Shown one piece after another: positions 7,122-8,747 of a stretch of DNA of 8,747 bases. Below the pieces are notes generated by a model. The model worked only from the letters and a program-made list of their open reading frames with translations. It was not told where the DNA came from and ran no database searches. Source of the stretch: Thermohalobaculum sp039030915 (GTDB lineage: Bacteria > Pseudomonadota > Alphaproteobacteria > Rhodobacterales > Rhodobacteraceae); NCBI GenBank assembly GCA_039030915.1, contig JBCCDG010000160.1, forward strand, positions 1 through 8,747, given 5' to 3'. Within the stretch, counting starts at the first letter, position 1, and each line of letters opens with the position of its first letter. The position numbers were made by a program, and so were the translations under genes.

Positions 7122-7163
7122 CCGAAACGAAAACCGCGCCGGCGATCGGCTCGCTGGCGCGGT
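7122..7163 (-). terminator. Intrinsic terminator of the CsbD gene
   Basis: ACCGCGCC (7133-7140) pairs perfectly with GGCGCGGT (7156-7163). Inside it GCGA (7142-7145) pairs with TCGC (7151-7154) around a 5-base loop, with a single G/T position between the two stems (an A-C mismatch in the minus-strand RNA). On the minus strand the hairpin is followed at once by TTTTCGTTT. It begins about 24 bases after the CsbD stop. This is a good Rho-independent terminator and separates CsbD from the TRAP operon. Confidence 0.8.
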
Positions 7164-7186
7164 CTATCAGTGAGCGCATAGCGGTG

Positions 7187-7384
7187 TCAGAGTTTGGACA
7201 TCCATTCGTCGACCTGACGCTTGGCATCTTCCTTGGCAATGCCATAGCGCTCCTGGATCTTGCCCTCGAGCTGCTCGCGGTTGCCGGCGGCCTGATCGAC
7301 CTCGTCATCCGTCAGCTTGCCCCAGTGCGTCTTGGCCTGGCCTTTGTACTGTTCCCACTTGCCCTGGATCATATCCCAGTTCAT
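7187..7384 (-). CDS. CsbD-family general stress protein
   Basis: This predicts 65 residues, the usual size for the family. The sequence shows the CsbD pattern: MNWDMIQGKWEQYKGQAK at the start, then WGKLTDDEVDQAAGNREQL (21-39) and GKIQERYGIAKEDAKRQVDEW (41-61). It is charged, helical, and has no signal peptide, so it is cytoplasmic. In Bacillus the founding member is under general stress control; the molecular function is not well established. The start is supported by AAAGGA (7397-7392), a good Shine-Dalgarno sequence seven bases before the ATG. The gene stands alone, with an EcfG-like promoter upstream and an intrinsic terminator downstream, and diverges from tuf. Confidence 0.95.
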   Translation of the reverse strand: MNWDMIQGKWEQYKGQAKTHWGKLTDDEVDQAAGNREQLEGKIQERYGIAKEDAKRQVDEWMSKL

Positions 7385-7420
7385 CGCACGGTCCTTTCGT
7401 TGAGTCGGGTGTACTTCCAG

Positions 7421-7446
7421 AACGGGCGGGCCTCGCGATAGGTTCC
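7421..7446 (-). promoter_or_regulatory. EcfG-type (general stress sigma) promoter for the CsbD gene
   Basis: On the minus strand, GGAAC (7446-7442) is followed after exactly 17 bases by CGTT (7424-7421). This matches the alphaproteobacterial general-stress sigma factor consensus GGAAC-N16/17-CGTT as I know it. The start would fall near 7414, about 30 bases before the ATG. The match to a stress-protein gene makes it credible. It overlaps an inverted repeat (ACGGGCG at 7422-7428, CGCCCGT at 7454-7460). Confidence 0.7.
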
Positions 7447-7478
7447 CGCCGCTCGCCCGTACGGTGCCGATAATCGAC

Positions 7479-7507
7479 TTGAAGCGCGCGTGACGCTCCT
7501 GTAAGGG
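7479..7507 (+). promoter_or_regulatory. Candidate sigma-70 promoter for tuf
   Basis: TTGAAG (7479-7484) and TAAGGG (7502-7507) are separated by 17 bases. Downstream of the -10 is a very G/C-rich stretch (CGCCCCGGACGCGGCGG), like the discriminators of growth-rate-controlled translation genes. The predicted start is near 7514, leaving a leader of about 50 bases before the ATG. The -10 is a weak match, so this is tentative. Confidence 0.4.
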
Positions 7508-7566
7508 CGCCCCGGACGCGGCGGACCGACCGCCGAAGCACGCTTTTCAGACGGAGAGGCAAGGAA

Positions 7567-8742
<1,176 letters not shown>

Positions 8743-8747
8743 GCACT

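Larger units (their letters stand above)
6885..7186. other. Intergenic region of about 300 bases between TRAP operon and CsbD gene
   Basis: No gene is convincing here; the short open frames on both strands lack family features. It holds a candidate TRAP promoter (6915-6943), an 8-base palindrome ATGCGCAT (7012-7019), a 16-base near-palindrome centred on CCGACGTCGG (7096-7111), and the CsbD terminator (7122-7163). The leader upstream of the TRAP promoter is long enough to contain operator sites, but no regulator is encoded nearby. Confidence 0.6.

Overview
The window reads as ordinary chromosome of a high-G+C alphaproteobacterium, most likely Rhodobacterales. The strongest clue is the complete EF-Tu at the right end. 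It is 391 residues long, and both its N-terminus (MAKAKFERNKPHVNIGTIGH) and its C-terminus match my memory of Rhodobacter-type EF-Tu. C/G-rich third positions, GTG starts, 4-base stop/start overlaps and an EcfG-type stress promoter ahead of a CsbD-family gene all fit that group. No plasmid, phage, insertion-sequence or CRISPR signal was seen.

Layout, left to right. (1) 1-280: a tRNA-Ser(GCU) on the minus strand with its CCA encoded, a TTGACA-type promoter behind it and a probable intrinsic terminator beyond it. (2) 280-2816, minus strand: an EamA/DMT-family membrane transporter followed through a GTGA overlap by a 536-residue predicted exported protein built of about six BON-like repeats. No OmpA domain or other anchor was recognised in it. 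(3) 2955-3896, plus strand: a membrane- or periplasm-targeted TPR protein, divergent from the transporter pair. (4) A perfect hairpin at 3989-4009 lies between the converging TPR and TRAP genes. (5) 4035-6884, minus strand: a complete TRAP transporter in the order substrate-binding protein, small permease, large permease, with tight spacing (10 bases, then an ATGA overlap). (6) 6885-7186: about 300 bases without a gene, holding a candidate TRAP promoter, small palindromes and an intrinsic terminator for the next gene. (7) 7187-7384, minus strand: a CsbD-family stress protein with a good EcfG-like promoter. (8) 7567-8742, plus strand: tuf, divergent from the CsbD gene.

How the genes work together. 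The TRAP genes form one sodium- or proton-driven uptake system for an organic acid whose identity the sequence does not reveal. No regulator gene lies beside them. The EamA transporter and the BON-repeat protein are probably co-translated, but their shared role is unknown. CsbD probably belongs to the general stress regulon, while tuf and tRNA-Ser are housekeeping translation genes.

I do not see a clearly new multi-gene system. The parts most worth a second look are the BON-repeat protein without an OmpA domain coupled to an EamA transporter, the EcfG-like promoter with an inverted repeat laid over it, and the abrupt codon-use change in the last roughly 100 bases of tuf. All functional calls rest on reading the sequence and on remembered family features; no database search was done.
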